A stretch of 64,000 nucleotides of DNA from Azadirachta indica (taxonomy: Eukaryota; Streptophyta; Magnoliopsida; Sapindales; Meliaceae), in the NCBI GenBank assembly GCA_022749755.1, contig CM040447.1, positions 9,604,087 to 9,668,086 on the forward strand, given 5' to 3'. Under the pieces are notes generated by a model. It was not told where the DNA came from. It did not search any database and saw only the letters and a program-made list of their open reading frames with translations. Of this stretch, positions 62,497-64,000 are shown piece after piece (position 1 is the stretch's first letter; every line of letters starts with the position of its first letter). The translations under genes and the position numbers were made by a program.

Positions 62497-64000
62497 TGAT
62501 ATCTTCGTTTTACTATATGATTATACTTAATTTATCTATCATTTTTAGTGTTTGTTTTTCTTTTAAGCATCTTATTTTGATTTCATAGGTATTGAGGTGT
62601 TTTGATGAAAAAAATAAAAACAGAGTATAATCACATGTCTATGAGCCTCTTCATCAATTTAGGGGTAAAGTAGTAGAAATTAACGTTCTAAGTATAATGT
62701 ACTAAAATAATGATAATTTTATCTACATAACTTGGAATCGCAATTTGTATATGGTGTTACAAACTACACATTCAGAGCTTTTGAATGATATATTACTTGT
62801 ACCTAAAAAGGCAGTATCTATAGTGCACCTACATCATCAAGGCTCATGACTGCTCCATAGCTTCTAGAATTTGGCTGCACCCAAAGCGCGCCCCACATCC
62901 CCACAACAACAACCACACCCCCCTCCGACCCCCCCCCCAAAAAAAAAGAAAATAGAAAGTTTGAGTAGTAGGTGGTGCACGCAGTGTTGCCAAACCTTGC
63001 ACACCCTTCGCAAGCCCTCGCCATCTTGGTTGTTGAGCGACATCCAAAATCTCAAATTTGAAAGGGATGGCTTGATTTAGTTAATTCTTAACTTTTCATA
63101 TTTTTCAATCATTAACCACCATTCCATACTGGAAAAATTTAGATTTTAGAGAGAGAAAAGGAGAGAATTTAGAGAAAGTCTAGTGAGAGCAAGTGAAGAT
63201 TTTGCAATTCTTGGTGGATTTCAGGAAAAAGCACGAAAATTAGTGAATTAAACACATTATCTAACTTTTAGCCTATGATTAGTGAATTAAATTGGAAAAC
63301 ATTAATAATACTTGATTAGAACAAACATAAGGATGAGTAGATGAAGTTAAGACCCTAGAATCACTATACTGTATAATTCACATTTAATTTCTGTTATCTA
63401 TTTTTTCATTTTCGCATAATTGTAGTTATTTCTTTATTTTATTTTATTTTCATTATTTTTATTATACAAAATTTAGTTTGGCTTAGATAAACTCAAGTTT
63501 CAATAACTATAATACTTAATTAAAATTACACAAAGTTAGTCCCTGTGGGTTTGATAACCTAATTTTTATCACTTTTCTACTTACATGACTATGTATACTT
63601 GCGGGTTACAAAGTTGCGTAGAAGTTTTTGGCACCATTATTGAGAACTATTATTTTTTAATATTAGCTGATATTATCGTTGAGTTATTTGACTTTAAATT
63701 AAGCATTTATTTTTAGTTTCCTTTAATTTTCGTTTTATTTTGAGTTTTGTAGGTGTATACAAAGAGTGAGGAGTTTTAAAACTCATTGCATTTGATCTAA
63801 AAATCGAATGCACTCTTTTTAAGCTTAAGAAAGGAAAGAGAAATCGATTCAAAACCATGGCTGACCATAACAATCCTCGATGAACAATCAAAGATTATTT
63901 TACGGTCTATAGTCAATGGCAATTATTTTAGAATAGCATGCCTAACCATAGTGCAAACAATTTTGAGTTGAAACCAACACTGACTAGTATTATGTAACAA
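62497..64000 (+). mobile_element. Second Athila-like retrotransposon, 5' part (truncated by window end)
   Basis: The LTR starts tgatatc at 62497. Landmarks shared with the first Athila-like LTR include atgattatactt, 'ggtgttttgatgaaaaaaat'-like sequence and a 'ttttagagagagaaaaggagag' stretch. It ends near 63623. A diverged primer-site region (ttttggcaccattattgaga, about 63626-63645) follows. A gag start comes at ATG 63857 (MADHNNPR, then stop), with downstream ANNFELKPTLTS. The rest lies outside the window. Confidence 0.78.
63857..64000 (+). pseudogene. Gypsy gag start, disrupted and partial
   Basis: ATG at 63857 starts MADHNNPR, then TGA where CGA (Arg) is likely. After this the frame resembles Athila gag N-termini (SANNFELKPTLTS, about 63947-63985). 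Truncated by the window end. Confidence 0.65.

Noticed and set aside
62818..63080. Overlapping open frames on both strands rich in Gly or Pro
   Set aside because: They arise from a C/G-run low-complexity patch inside the LTR at 62497, not a gene.
1..64000. tRNA, rRNA, miRNA, centromeric satellite or CRISPR-like arrays
   Set aside because: I looked for tRNA box B (GGTTCGA), regular spacer arrays and long satellites and saw none. A tRNA scan and miRNA folding search were not possible here.

Overview
This is a gene-poor, AT-rich stretch of a plant nuclear genome, very probably a eudicot. Spliced plant-type transposons (MULE, PIF/Harbinger), an Athila-like Ty3/Gypsy element, a Ty1/Copia element and a plant L1-type LINE support this. 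I see no rRNA, tRNA, CRISPR array or bacterial-type feature. The species cannot be fixed from sequence alone. The only clear host gene is an intronless minus-strand gene at 10096-11097, which I assign to the BYPASS1 (BPS1)/ROH1-like plant family.

Layout. 490-4814 is a decayed autonomous MULE with matching TIRs and a perfect 9-bp target-site duplication (TSD). 4829-6160 is a second, non-autonomous MULE-like element abutting it, with a still smaller TIR element inside. 6170-10095 is AT-rich noncoding DNA with microsatellites and a palindromic MITE. 10096-11180 is the BPS1-like gene and its TATA box. 11180-21180 is noncoding but holds a block present three times (near 13.7-15.6, 17.2-18.4 and 20.3-21.2 kb) plus a companion block present twice (12.2 and 18.9 kb). 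Different small transposons sit in different copies, so one copy serves as the empty site of another. 21.2-25.0 kb is AT-rich spacer with one probable TIR element. 25048-32388 is an Athila-like retrotransposon with two ~1.47-kb LTRs that has lost reverse transcriptase, RNase H and most of integrase. It lies inside a foldback element.

36785-61786 is a nested composite. A 5'-truncated LINE with an imperfect 17-bp TSD and a poly-A tail was split twice. First, a ~14.9-kb MULE (about 38070-53003) carries a DUF1985/Ulp1-like protease pseudogene on the plus strand and a decayed MULE transposase on the minus strand. Second, a Copia element (53244-58029) has 98%-identical LTRs and a perfect 5-bp TSD. 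The MULE was itself invaded by a PIF/Harbinger element (43356-47830, TAA TSD), whose 393-aa transposase can still be read intact through two introns. 62497 to the window end is the 5' LTR and gag start of another Athila-like element, cut by the window edge.

No set of genes here forms a working pathway. The interest lies in the datable layering of insertions, the triplicated noncoding block, the apparently intact Harbinger transposase, the Ulp1-like protease with a substituted catalytic cysteine, and the self-complementary repeats inside the large MULE. Most transposon stop codons look like C-to-T (or G-to-A) transitions of the kind expected after cytosine methylation.
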